From Leisingera methylohalidivorans DSM 14336 (GTDB taxonomy: Bacteria > Pseudomonadota > Alphaproteobacteria > Rhodobacterales > Rhodobacteraceae): 64,000 nucleotides of DNA. Below the pieces are notes generated by a model. That model was not told where the DNA came from, ran no database searches, and saw only the letters and a list, made by a program, of their open reading frames with translations. Positions 35,967-44,967 of this stretch are shown here, one piece after another (within the stretch, counting starts at the first letter, position 1; each line of letters opens with the position of its first letter). The translations under genes and the position numbers were made by a program. The stretch covers positions 3,524,838-3,588,837 of the forward strand of contig NC_023135.1 of the NCBI RefSeq assembly GCF_000511355.1. The letters are read 5' to 3'.

Positions 35967-36137
35967 CCTAGTCAAGCCATTAGGTAATGCTGCTAAGCGG
36001 AGCAACAATGTGCATCGGTCAATTTTCCTTTTCAATCAAGAATATATCTATTTCAACGTGGCGATCAGTTCTCTTGCATAGTTCGTTGATCACGCTAAGG
36101 TTGAGTCCCTAGAATACTTCTTGCGGGAGCGGTTGAA

Positions 36138-37268
36138 GTGTTGATTGCATGCGATGAAGCTGGACACACCGGCCCTGACCTTTTAGCAAAAGACCAAAGA
36201 TATTTTGCTTTTGCGACAGTGAATATTTCGGATGAAGAGGCCTGGGCGCTGATTTCTTCGGCACGGCAAACCCATCCAGTCCAGATGCCGGAACTCAAAG
36301 CATCGAAGCTCATGAAAAGCAACCAGGGTCGGAGGCTTATTTCACATATAGTAGAGAAGATTGACGGGAAGTTTGCCATCAACGCCCACGACAAACTTTT
36401 GGCGCTTTGCGGCTGGGTATTTGAGTACATTTTTGAGCCTGTTTACCAACATGACCCGCGCATCTTCTATCAGAAGAATTTTCACCGCTTCATTGCTATG
36501 TTTTGCTATCTTTGGTTCCAAGATGAAAATTCCAACGCAAAGGACGCCTTGGTGCAGTTCCAAGCATTCATGAGAAGCAAGGACATAGGCGATGCACCAT
36601 TTCTATTTGAGTTCAAAGGGGGAGCAATATCAGGGAAACCTCATCCATTCGAATTGATTCAACGCTTTGCAACTGGCCATAAAGAAACCATTTCTCGCGA
36701 CATCGCGAATATCAAGAAGCACACCACCGACAATGGCACTTGGACGCTTGATCTCTCTGCGTCCGGCCTGTGGAGCCATCTCAACTACTGGGGACGGCAG
36801 AAAATGCCACTCACAGTCATTTGTGACGACAGCAAGCCTCTTCGCGCTATCGAAAGAGATCTGGATGATGTAGGACGCAATGCGGCTATTGAGAGAGCGA
36901 GAGTTCTACTAGGTGCACAAGGGTTGGGATGGGACTTCGCGAAACCGCTTGAATTTGTCGACTCTCGTGCCCACCCTTCGGTCCAAATCGCAGATATCCT
37001 AGCAAGCACTACCGTGTTTGTCTATTCTTCAGGCCTTCCCAAGGGGTTAGAGGCAACAGGCGAGATCATGGATCGTGGTATGCTTCAGGATTCAATTTTC
37101 CCCGATTATGACTTGGTGAAATTGGAGAGTGATAATGCTAAAATCGACTACGCCGTCCTTTATGAACTCGCAGCAACTGCGGAAGGTCGCGGCACTGGAG
37201 TGTCAATCGAAGAGTACTATCAGATAGTGGAGAAAGGAGTCTCTTCGGGAGAATTGAAATTTGAATAG
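36138..37268 (+). CDS. DUF3800-domain protein (RNase H-like fold)
   Basis: 376 aa. The N-terminal LIACDEAGHTG (Asp6, Glu7), the middle VICDDSKPL and the C-terminal EFVDSRAHPSVQIADILASTT are the three acidic blocks of DUF3800 proteins. That family has a predicted RNase H-like nuclease fold and is often found in mobile and defence loci. The GC content is low and codon use is atypical for this genome, consistent with transfer. It is same-strand with the preceding nuclease-like gene but separated by 171 bp. The activity is not established. Confidence 0.7.
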   Translation: MLIACDEAGHTGPDLLAKDQRYFAFATVNISDEEAWALISSARQTHPVQMPELKASKLMKSNQGRRLISHIVEKIDGKFAINAHDKLLALCGWVFEYIFEPVYQHDPRIFYQKNFHRFIAMFCYLWFQDENSNAKDALVQFQAFMRSKDIGDAPFLFEFKGGAISGKPHPFELIQRFATGHKETISRDIANIKKHTTDNGTWTLDLSASGLWSHLNYWGRQKMPLTVICDDSKPLRAIERDLDDVGRNAAIERARVLLGAQGLGWDFAKPLEFVDSRAHPSVQIADILASTTVFVYSSGLPKGLEATGEIMDRGMLQDSIFPDYDLVKLESDNAKIDYAVLYELAATAEGRGTGVSIEEYYQIVEKGVSSGELKFE

Positions 37269-37304
37269 GTCAGCGTTCACTGTGTCCTACTAGTTATTCC
37301 TTTA

Positions 37305-37770
37305 TCAGCGTGGACGATTGTGTATGGCTGAGCACTCGCTTTTGCTGGCAATCGATATACAAGCGTTTTGCAGCACATCCAGTATCGCTTCTAACTTTTG
37401 AGTTTTATAAGCGCCGTGTTTATCAGGTTCACCCTTGTAGTTCAGGAAGTCTTTCATAGCCTGTGTTTTGCCAATTAGTTCTCCTTGATATCGGCCGAGA
37501 GCGTTGTTTTTTTGCTCCCCACTCGACTTCCATATTTGGTAAGCCTCCGCGGGTCAGATCCAAGTAGCATTCAATAGCTGCAGCGCGCCCATTGATGTTC
37601 TCCACCGATTTTCCAGTGGGACCGATTGTGGGAAACTGTTCTAGCTCAAGTAGGTCAGGAAGGATCAGGCAATCACAACACCCATCAGCGTTGATATAGC
37701 TAACAATCCTTCGGACGCCGTCTACGACAAACCAACGTTTGTCGGCTACGAAGGGATCAGAATGGCTGAA
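37305..37770 (-). pseudogene. C-terminal remnant of a HEPN/Toprim-associated-like protein, frameshifted
   Basis: On the minus strand, VADKRWFVVDGVRRIVSYINADG … SVENINGRAAAIECYLDLTRGGLP is read in one frame as far as a run of seven T (37509–37515). It continues one frame over as NALGRYQGELIGKTQAMKDFLNYKGEPDKHGAY to a stop at 37305–37307. Together they resemble the tail of proteins I recall as HEPN/Toprim-associated. The 5' part is missing: the serine recombinase gene starts there on the other strand. Family assignment is from memory and tentative. The frameshift itself is clear. Confidence 0.5.
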
Positions 37771-38415
37771 TATGTTGTCTACTATCGGGTTTCGACGGAA
37801 CGGCAGGGGCGGTCTGGCTTGGGGCTGGAAGCGCAGCGGGCGATGGTCGAGCAGTTCCTTCAGCCCGCCGACAACGTGATCGCCGAGTTCACCGAAATCC
37901 AATCCGGCAAACGGGACGACCGGACCGAGCTTTGGAACGCGATCAACCTCGTCAAAAAGACCCGGTCCAAGCTGCTGATTCCGAAGCTGGACAGGTTTTC
38001 CCGGAAGGTGTCGTTCATATCAGGGATCATCGACCAGGGCATAGAGCTGACCGTCTGCGAACACCCGAACGTCTCAATCTTCTTCCTGCACCTGCTGGCC
38101 TGCTTTGCCGAGGAGGAACGCCGTCAGATCTCAGAACGCACCAGAGCGGCGCTCAGAGCCGCCAAGAAGCGGGGAACGGAGCTTGGCCGGAACGCCCAAG
38201 CCTTGGCGGTGCAACGGCGGCTAGAGAAGCAGGATTTCTTCGAAACGATACGCGCTGAGTTCGAACAGGCAGTTGCCGAGGCGGGATCTCTTTCCGGTGC
38301 TGCACGGCTCCTGAACGACCGTGGCGTGAAGACAGCCAAGGGCGGGAAGTGGTATCCGCAAACAGTCTGCAACTACAAACCGCTTTCCGTGGCGGGGCAT
38401 GCGAGATGCCTTTGA
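37762..38415 (+). CDS. serine recombinase (resolvase/invertase family)
   Basis: 217 aa. It has a complete N-terminal catalytic domain: YYRVSTERQG with nucleophile Ser11, SGKRDDR, KLDRFSRKVSFI with the conserved arginines, and the long helix FAEEERRQISERTRAALRAAKKRG. The C-terminal region has a HTH of the type found after resolvase domains (SLSGAARLLNDRGVKTAKGGKWYPQTV). It could resolve element multimers, invert DNA or be the scar of a second insertion, since its start coincides with the truncation of the antisense remnant. Confidence 0.85.
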   Translation: MAEYVVYYRVSTERQGRSGLGLEAQRAMVEQFLQPADNVIAEFTEIQSGKRDDRTELWNAINLVKKTRSKLLIPKLDRFSRKVSFISGIIDQGIELTVCEHPNVSIFFLHLLACFAEEERRQISERTRAALRAAKKRGTELGRNAQALAVQRRLEKQDFFETIRAEFEQAVAEAGSLSGAARLLNDRGVKTAKGGKWYPQTVCNYKPLSVAGHARCL

Positions 38416-38581
38416 GCGTAGACGATTCAGCTCAGCATGCGAACTCCAAGGTACGAAGATTGATGCAACGTAGGCAGTCAGTACCGGTACAGTGAAACAT
38501 AGCATCGAGCCAAGTCTTGCAAGGTTCTTTCAGGTATAGCTATATTTCGGTGGCCACGGCGTGTAATGAACTTTTCACAAA

Positions 38582-39511
38582 TTGCTGGCTGCCAAAAATT
38601 TTGAGGACAGAGAATTGGTCAAATCGCAAAGAAATTTCGATAGATGGCAAGCATTTGAGCAATCAACCTGGTCTTACCAATTATTTTCTCAATACGATGA
38701 TCAACTGGGGGTAATGCTCACCGCCCAGCAAAATGCTAGCAAGTTTACATATAAAACGCTTGGTAGAAACGGAACGAAGCCGCAGGACAGCGCTGAAAGC
38801 GCTCTTGGAACAGGAGACCGTTTTCTCAACTCGTTTAACGATATCACCCACTGGTCCAATGTTTACGGTGATTTCGCAAACTGGACGCATCTTAACGCAG
38901 CGTTAGCATGCGCTTCAAATTTGGAAACCTACATGGTGGGTGTAATAGATCTTGCGATAAGGTCCGCCCCAGCTTCTCTCTTTGGGACAAAACACGCGCT
39001 GGACGGCTCAGTTCTTCTCAAATATGGAGCGCCGACATTCGACACCAAAGACTACATCATCTCCTGCACCAAGGGAGACTGGAGCAAAAGACTCGAAGCT
39101 CTAGAAAAGATATTTGGACCACTACCTCTTGAGCTGAGACATCAACACGCAAGCCTCGAAAGGCTTCGAAAGCTGCGGAATAATGTGGGGCATGCATTCG
39201 GGAGAAACATCGAGAATGCGCAATACCACGGATTGCGTGAACTTCAGCCAATGGAACGGTTGTCGCAAAAAAGTCTATACAGCACGATGAGGGCTTGCCG
39301 AAAATTCGCAAAGGTGCTGGATGATTTTCTGTTAAATGAATATGTCGGCGATTTTGAGGTAATTCGATTTTTGAGCGCCCATCATAACGACGTTACTGGT
39401 GGCACCTTAGGAGAGCGAGTGATGGCTCTAAAAAAGGCGATCGGCGCAACAGGTCAGCCGCGAGGAAAAGTATATTTGAAAGGTCTTCTGACTTACTGGG
39501 ATAGCTTGTAA
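38582..39511 (+). CDS. HEPN-type protein, putative RNase
   Basis: 309 aa if read from the TTG at 38582. Another TTG at 38615 follows a GAGGACAG sequence, so the start is uncertain. It is mostly helical. Residues 190–205 contain LERLRKLRNNVGHAFGRN, with Arg199 and His204 in the RNxxxH arrangement that forms the catalytic site of HEPN ribonucleases. The sequence is AT-rich compared with the host genes. No nucleotidyltransferase (MNT) antitoxin partner is adjacent. HEPN proteins commonly act as toxins or abortive-infection effectors. Here the call rests on the motif and context only. Confidence 0.5.
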   Translation: MLAAKNFEDRELVKSQRNFDRWQAFEQSTWSYQLFSQYDDQLGVMLTAQQNASKFTYKTLGRNGTKPQDSAESALGTGDRFLNSFNDITHWSNVYGDFANWTHLNAALACASNLETYMVGVIDLAIRSAPASLFGTKHALDGSVLLKYGAPTFDTKDYIISCTKGDWSKRLEALEKIFGPLPLELRHQHASLERLRKLRNNVGHAFGRNIENAQYHGLRELQPMERLSQKSLYSTMRACRKFAKVLDDFLLNEYVGDFEVIRFLSAHHNDVTGGTLGERVMALKKAIGATGQPRGKVYLKGLLTYWDSL

Positions 39512-39588
39512 CATCAAAAACTAGTCATGGGCCACTCTACAATCGTCGTTTTGATAACTGAACAACTTCCCGGCCATCGCTCCTCCCC

Positions 39589-42348
39589 CTAATCCTTCAT
39601 CCGATCACGGGGAGGCAGTGTCATATCAGCACTCGCCACATCCAAGCTGAACGCAGCCTTCGGGGTCACGAACTGATCAATCTCCAGCAGCGGAAACAGC
39701 TCCCGCCGCACAGCCTCAAGCACCGAAACCGCCTCGGCAGTACGTGGCACCTGATGCGGCGTGAACACCGTCTTCTTGCGAGCATTGTCCAGGTCGGTCT
39801 TTGTGCACGGCACATCCAGCGCATCGGCAAGGAACTCGGCAAGCTCCTTCACCTTTAGCTTCGAATCCTTGGCCAGACGCTCCCGCCCAAAGGCATTCGG
39901 CTTCAGCTCATGGGTGCCCGCCTTTCGCAGCTTGTGAGCAATCGCCAAATCCCGGCGGAGCCGCTTCAGCGGGCCGTCCGCCTTGGCCAAGTACCTTCCG
40001 GCATCCCCTTGTGCGGCCAGCTTGCCTTCGAAATAGGAGGCGAAGGCTTGGTAGTCCCGTACGGTCTTCAAGCAATGCGGAGCTTCCTTGTTGTACTGGG
40101 ACCAGATCGCGCGGACGGTGTTGAACTGCTCCACGGTGTCCCAGGGACCGGTCGAGAACGCCAAATGCTTGCAGGTTTTACCACTGCCGTATGACGCCGA
40201 CACTTCGCCCGCCTGGGCAGGCCGCCGCTTCCAATCGAACTCCATGGACAGCCGCCGATCCATCGTCTTGTCAACGAAATCCATACCCTGTTCATACATC
40301 TCGCGAATTCCAGCACCCATGGTGACCAGCAGCTTGTCCGTGGGCTTGCGCTCGAAGAACAGGCGGGTGATTTCAGCGTTCTGCTCCGACTTGGACAAGA
40401 GGCCGTCAAGCTTGATGCCGCCCTTGGCCAGTACCACACGTTCGTCCTCTTTGGGCACCATTCCGGTCCCTTCCCAATCGGAGGGAGACGAAGGCTGCAG
40501 TGTCGCTTGGCCTCGTGTCCTCCACCCAACGGGCTGACGAATGACATGCTTGATCTCGTAGATGCCCCATTCTCCGGCAAGCATACGGCGTGCGTCCAGA
40601 TACCTGCGCCCCAGAGGCCCGAATGCAGCCGCCCGCATTTGCTTGTCGGTGGCCGTAGTTAGAAAGCCGTCCGTGGTGACGCTGAAGATCTGCACCTCCG
40701 GCGGCAGGGCATTCATGATTTCCCCCAGGACGCCCCGGCAGAAGGCAGTGATGAAAGCAGCAAAGACAGGGTTGGTGATCTTGCTTGGCTCCAACGGTTT
40801 TGTCTCGGCATCCCGCAAATCGTATATCCGCCGTTCCCGCAGGCCCTGGGCGGTCTTGCCGTAGGTCGAATTGACCAACTCTTTCCAGAATAGGTTATCT
40901 AGGGACTTCTTGGGGTGCTTCAGCCGCTCGTTGATGCAGTTGCTGGCAAAGCCGATGAACGGACGTTTCGCAGGAGCGTATTCCTCCGTCCGGCTGATGA
41001 TCCTGTCGCAGTCGATCTGCCGCCCCTCGACAAGGCTGATCCTGCAGCCGAGCTGCTTGGCCAACAGGATTTCGCTGATGTGGGTCGTGCTGTTGCCTTT
41101 GCGGGGAAACAGCAGGCCGTTTTCTGTTCGTACTGGCAGAACAGGATACCGAACGCCATCAGGGAACTCGAAATCTACATTGGCAAAGGCCAGATCGTCA
41201 GGCGCAAAGCGGGTCAGGAGTTCGTCAGTGCTGCCAATCGCCCTGATCGTATCCCAATGCGGAGCGCCGATGAGCGCCATTGCCGATGGGTATGCGCTGG
41301 CGAGATCATAGTCATACCAAACACCTTCCGGTGCCGGGCCAAACCAGAACTGCTCATTGCGCCCGCCATGATAGCACTCGGTGAAAAAGTCCTCGTTCCA
41401 GTGCAGCTTTTGCGTGGAGACAGTTTTCTTCCGTGTTTTGGACTGGTTGTGCTTCTTGCTCCAGTAGGTTTCCTCCACCTCTTCCTTTGCTACGACCGCC
41501 AGCGGATCGAGGCCTTGCCCCTCCCAGTAGCTCCGGATGAGGTCGACCCCGATGGACGTCAGGGTAACCGGCAGTTTGAACTTGCCGGTCTTGTCGCAGT
41601 ACAGCCGGATGATCCTGGATGTGTACTGGGCGCAAATCTCTGCATCGCGGATGGCATATTCCCTGAACAGCCGCCAATTCGCCTCCATGAACTCGGCCAT
41701 GTGCTGCTTGTAATGCAGCTCCTTGTCGGGGTCATCGGAAAGCTTCAGCTTTTCAAAGCCCAGAATGTCCCCGAGCTGAGCAAGGCTCTTTGCCCCCGTC
41801 GGAGCCAGGGCAATTGTGTCCCGGATTTTCACCTTCAGCCGGATAGGCCTGCTGCCACCGGCCCGCTTCAGTTTCACGTCGATGTCCTTGCTGACGTTCA
41901 TGAACAGATTGCGGACGTTTTCGAGGTTCATGGCCTTGCGGGAGGCCTCGTCCTTGAAGTCGCTGAACCCCGGCACGTCAGCACGGGTGAAATGCGCCAC
42001 CAGATAAACATCAACGGGAACCTTCAGATCCGGTAATGCCCGGAACCCGGCAGTGAGGGCATGTTCCACAAATTCCGTCACTGTCAGCCTTTTGTCATCA
42101 CCGCGTCCCTTGGGCAGCACAATGCCGGACCAGTGCGGCTCGCTGTCAGCGTTATCCGGCGTGATGACTCGGCAGCTGTACTGATAGGAAAGCACCTGGT
42201 TCCGCAGCTCGACCTGTCCATCGGCGTTGGTAACCGTCTCCCTTTGGTACTCGGTGTCAAAGCCGATCACCAGGTAACGAGGGTGGCCGGAATTCGGGCT
42301 GTTCTTGCGGAGGAACTGGTCAGTGCGGAAGTGCCTGCTGTCTTGCAT
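39589..42348 (-). CDS. family B DNA polymerase, piPolB-like
   Basis: 919 aa from the ATG at 42348. In-frame starts at 42414 and 42423 are possible, and none has a strong ribosome site. The exonuclease domain has YLVIGFDTEYQ (Asp31, Glu33). Polymerase motif A is DYDLASAYPSAM (Asp348), motif B is KELVNSTYGKTAQG (Lys489–Gly497), and motif C is VTTDGF (Asp560). The usual first Asp of DTD is Thr. Further on, GWRTRGQ (610–613 RTRG) stands where replicative PolBs have KxY; I recall a KTRG motif there in primer-independent PolBs. It replicates the element, perhaps without terminal protein or primase. About 120 residues between motifs A and B fit a TPR2-type insertion. Confidence 0.8.
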   Translation of the reverse strand: MQDSRHFRTDQFLRKNSPNSGHPRYLVIGFDTEYQRETVTNADGQVELRNQVLSYQYSCRVITPDNADSEPHWSGIVLPKGRGDDKRLTVTEFVEHALTAGFRALPDLKVPVDVYLVAHFTRADVPGFSDFKDEASRKAMNLENVRNLFMNVSKDIDVKLKRAGGSRPIRLKVKIRDTIALAPTGAKSLAQLGDILGFEKLKLSDDPDKELHYKQHMAEFMEANWRLFREYAIRDAEICAQYTSRIIRLYCDKTGKFKLPVTLTSIGVDLIRSYWEGQGLDPLAVVAKEEVEETYWSKKHNQSKTRKKTVSTQKLHWNEDFFTECYHGGRNEQFWFGPAPEGVWYDYDLASAYPSAMALIGAPHWDTIRAIGSTDELLTRFAPDDLAFANVDFEFPDGVRYPVLPVRTENGLLFPRKGNSTTHISEILLAKQLGCRISLVEGRQIDCDRIISRTEEYAPAKRPFIGFASNCINERLKHPKKSLDNLFWKELVNSTYGKTAQGLRERRIYDLRDAETKPLEPSKITNPVFAAFITAFCRGVLGEIMNALPPEVQIFSVTTDGFLTTATDKQMRAAAFGPLGRRYLDARRMLAGEWGIYEIKHVIRQPVGWRTRGQATLQPSSPSDWEGTGMVPKEDERVVLAKGGIKLDGLLSKSEQNAEITRLFFERKPTDKLLVTMGAGIREMYEQGMDFVDKTMDRRLSMEFDWKRRPAQAGEVSASYGSGKTCKHLAFSTGPWDTVEQFNTVRAIWSQYNKEAPHCLKTVRDYQAFASYFEGKLAAQGDAGRYLAKADGPLKRLRRDLAIAHKLRKAGTHELKPNAFGRERLAKDSKLKVKELAEFLADALDVPCTKTDLDNARKKTVFTPHQVPRTAEAVSVLEAVRRELFPLLEIDQFVTPKAAFSLDVASADMTLPPRDRMKD

Positions 42349-42423
42349 GGGAGCCTGATCTAGGTGAGCGTGCCGACTTGCCAGAAATGGTAAAAGTCGT
42401 TCGCCCACACCCATATGACACAA

Positions 42424-43028
42424 TTACTATTTTTGCCAGCTATGACGGCAGCCAGGGCTAGCTGCCGGGGCTGTGGGATAATCTGCCCCGTTTCCGGGTG
42501 TCTGGGGGAGATTCTCCCTTTTTGACCAAATCGCCATGAAACTCGGGAAACCCGGGGACCTAAGCGTATAAATAGCATCACACACAGAAACACGCCGTAC
42601 ACACAGCCATATTGAACACAGCTCGCAGCTCTCTCGTATCAGGAACGCGATACAGACAACCACATAGACAGCCCGAAGCGTCATGCGATCAGAAGGTAAT
42701 CTCCGCCGGATGGTGCCGAACCGAATCCAGTAGGTCAGCAGACAGGACGTCATCGAATAGTAGGGTCAGGGGACAGCGAAAGCGGGGGAAAGGTGAAAGC
42801 CCCCATCAGAGAGCCAGAGCAAAACAATTGTCATCACGAGACGGGGAAGTGCCGTCGCCGAGCTAGCCGAATTGCCGTCCACGTAAAGCTAGCACATCGG
42901 TCCGCTGTTTGAGCAGCACGTAGGCTGAGACCGGATAACCGCCAGCCGCGCTTTGGAAAGCAATCGTGTGTGGATGGTTTGTCAGACCTTCGGGTCTTAC
43001 AGGCTTCTCCTTAACGGATAGGAGAAGT
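42424..43028. other. ~600-bp hairpin-rich noncoding region upstream of the polymerase gene
   Basis: No supported gene. Visible elements: CGGCAGC/GCTGCCG arms at 42446–42452 and 42461–42467; a GGGGG…CCCCC hairpin near 42783–42803; a run of ACACAC-containing sequence near 42580–42610; and a TTCG tetraloop hairpin at 42984–42997. It separates the divergent polymerase and small ORF, so it must hold their promoters, and is the most likely place for a replication origin of the element. Confidence 0.5.
42984..42997 (+). promoter_or_regulatory. UUCG-tetraloop hairpin in the leader of the small ORF
   Basis: AGACC-TTCG-GGTCT forms a very stable hairpin 31 bp before the ATG at 43029. It has no U-run, so it is more likely a leader structure or protein site than a terminator. 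Confidence 0.4.
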
Positions 43029-43181
43029 ATGTCCAAAACCCAAGAATACCAAACAGATACAAACGCAGTTCTTGATCACGAAGTGATCAAGCGATTGGCC
43101 AAAGATCGGCTATGGCTTCACTTCGTGAAGTGCTTCGCAGGTGCCATAGGATTTGCACGCTGGTTGGGCTGGGCGGGCTGA
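43029..43181 (+). CDS. small hypothetical protein of the element
   Basis: 50 aa. The ATG has a good AGGAGAAG site. The protein starts hydrophilic (SKTQEYQTDTNAVLDHEVIKRLAKDR) and ends hydrophobic and aromatic (LWLHFVKCFAGAIGFARWLGWAG). Its DNA contains two inverted repeats (CTTGATCAC-GAA-GTGATCAAG at 43071–43091 and CACTTC/GAAGTG just after), which is unusual for coding DNA. It might be a small excisionase-like or membrane-active peptide, or the structure may be the function. Uncertain. Confidence 0.4.
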   Translation: MSKTQEYQTDTNAVLDHEVIKRLAKDRLWLHFVKCFAGAIGFARWLGWAG

Positions 43182-43231
43182 GTTTAGAGTTCGGCCTTTG
43201 GCCAAACTGGTTCTGCAGCCCGCCTGCCGTC

Positions 43232-43597
43232 TCATTTGCCGAAGCGGCTCCGGATGGCCGACGCGGCACCTTCCAGCACGTCATCCAGCTTGCCTTCGCT
43301 GGCGAGGGTCTTCAACTTCTGAAGGTTCTCGGCCACGTCCTTGGCATCGGTGCATTTGATGGCGTTCAGGCCAGGGGCCAGCTCAAGCGGAGCTTTCCCG
43401 TAGCGGGGAGAGATGAACCAATCGCCCTGATCCGATTTCCACACCCAAGTGCTTTTGATCGTGCTGGCATCACCATCCGGCATACCCGCCAACTGCTTGT
43501 CGATGGCGGCGATGAATTTCTGACGGCGCTGGCTCGACGGCTGGCTTGCCTTCGGCTTCTCGGCGGCTTCAAGTTTGAACTGTTTCTCAAGTGCCAT
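43232..43597 (-). CDS. DUF6641-like small protein next to the integrase
   Basis: 121 aa, with AAGGAG before the ATG. The N-terminal helix (MALEKQFKLEAAEKP … RRQKFIAAIDKQL) leads to a strand-rich centre (WVWKSDQGDWFISPRYGKAPLELAPGLNAIK) and a C-terminal helix. It resembles small proteins (DUF6641 as I recall) often found beside tyrosine integrases in proteobacterial elements. The function is unknown. It lies 83 bp downstream of the integrase gene, same strand. Confidence 0.6.
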   Translation of the reverse strand: MALEKQFKLEAAEKPKASQPSSQRRQKFIAAIDKQLAGMPDGDASTIKSTWVWKSDQGDWFISPRYGKAPLELAPGLNAIKCTDAKDVAENLQKLKTLASEGKLDDVLEGAASAIRSRFGK

Positions 43598-43680
43598 TGG
43601 GGTCTCCTTTGCTACCCCAAAGGCGTCCTCCTTATCCCAATCGCAGACAACGCCGCTGTTCCAGTCAACGGCCTGCGGGG

Positions 43681-44868
43681 CTAGTCATCCCCACGTGTCT
43701 GTAGGTTTTCGATCAGCTCTTTCGTGGGGGCCATGTTCTTCAGATAAAAGCGTTCCAGCTGGTCCACCGACGTGCCAGCATTCTTGGCCAGGGTGTAAAG
43801 GTTCACCTTACCCTGGGAGCCTCTGAGGCGTGCTTGGATGGCATAGTGCCGGAGGGAGTACGGAGACAGCTTCCTGTCCTCGTCCAGCAGCTCGGCCTTT
43901 TCAAGGATATGGTTGAACAGACGCCGGGCGGTGTTGATGGCTGTCCTGCGGTTGGAATATTCCGGCATCCACACATAGCCGTTCCGATCAGGGCCGATCT
44001 CGTCGAACGGATTCAGAGTCCCGAGATAGAGGGGGACAGCCAGCGGCATTGTCACGCTGGTGCGCCCACCGGTCTTGCCGCCACGGACGTTCATCTCCAA
44101 GTGCGGCGGGTCGCCTTTGACCTGAATGTCCTTGTGCTTCAGCCCGAACAGCTCGCCCTCAGTAGGCCGAAGGAAGGTGTGAACGACAAACCGGAACATC
44201 TTGGCATGGTGGCCGGTGATCTGGACGCCACGGACCATATCCCCACGTTTGGCACACTCACCGGCAGCCTTCATGAACCGTTTGTATTCGTCGTCCGTGA
44301 AGGTGTGTCGTGGCGTGTCCACGGTCTTCTGCTTCGGCATCACCGGCAGCACGTTCAGAATGCCGTCTTCCACCGCCAGGGTCAGCACCTTGCGGATGAT
44401 GATTGTGTGCTTGGCCTTGGTCGATTCTGCCAGACGCTTTGGCCGGTTCTCGTCCAGATGAATCAGGTAATCCCGAACCTTGCCGGTGGTGATCTTCGTG
44501 ACATCATACTTGCCGAAGTAGCAGATCAGCCCGTCCTTGGATCGGTTCAGCAGCTTGTTGTCGCCGTCTGACCACTTGGACTTGCCTTTCTGAATGCCCA
44601 TCAGCTTCTTGGCATAGTGCTCGAAACTGGTGGCTTTCTTCTGAGCATGGTCGCTGTTGGCCTTGCTGCGGTATGAGTCGGCAAACTCATAGGCCACTTC
44701 AATCGCATCCAGCCGGGATGTCTCCTTGGACGACCGGTGGACGTATTTCCCTGCAAGGGGGTCTCTGAAGCGAATAAGCCAGTACGGGCTTCGGGCTGTC
44801 AGCACGATGGCCAGCCCTTTCCGGAGATGCTTGATCTTGAGTATTCGGTTTTTGGAATCTTGGGACAA
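43681..44868 (-). CDS. tyrosine recombinase / integrase
   Basis: 395 aa from a TTG. No ATG lies near the expected N-terminus. The catalytic domain has the first Arg in VHTFLRPTEGELFGLKH (about 233), the box II segment LSPYSLRHYAIQARL with Arg340 (the first position of HxxR is Tyr here), and nucleophile Tyr375 in QLERFYLKNM. The N-terminal half has the SAM-like core-binding domain. It lies 100 bp from the att repeat in tRNA-Phe and surely catalyses integration there. Confidence 0.9.
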   Translation of the reverse strand: MSQDSKNRILKIKHLRKGLAIVLTARSPYWLIRFRDPLAGKYVHRSSKETSRLDAIEVAYEFADSYRSKANSDHAQKKATSFEHYAKKLMGIQKGKSKWSDGDNKLLNRSKDGLICYFGKYDVTKITTGKVRDYLIHLDENRPKRLAESTKAKHTIIIRKVLTLAVEDGILNVLPVMPKQKTVDTPRHTFTDDEYKRFMKAAGECAKRGDMVRGVQITGHHAKMFRFVVHTFLRPTEGELFGLKHKDIQVKGDPPHLEMNVRGGKTGGRTSVTMPLAVPLYLGTLNPFDEIGPDRNGYVWMPEYSNRRTAINTARRLFNHILEKAELLDEDRKLSPYSLRHYAIQARLRGSQGKVNLYTLAKNAGTSVDQLERFYLKNMAPTKELIENLQTRGDD

Positions 44869-44967
44869 ATCGAGCCCGTCAGAGGAGTGTATAACTGTGT
44901 GTAACTTTTACGGGTGAAATCTGACGATCTCAACGGACCAAATAAATCAACTATTTCAGTGATTTAG

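Noticed and set aside
40915..42036. Long plus-strand frame opposite the DNA polymerase gene
   Set aside because: Polymerase motifs A, B and C are in the minus-strand frame, and the plus frame has no recognisable features.
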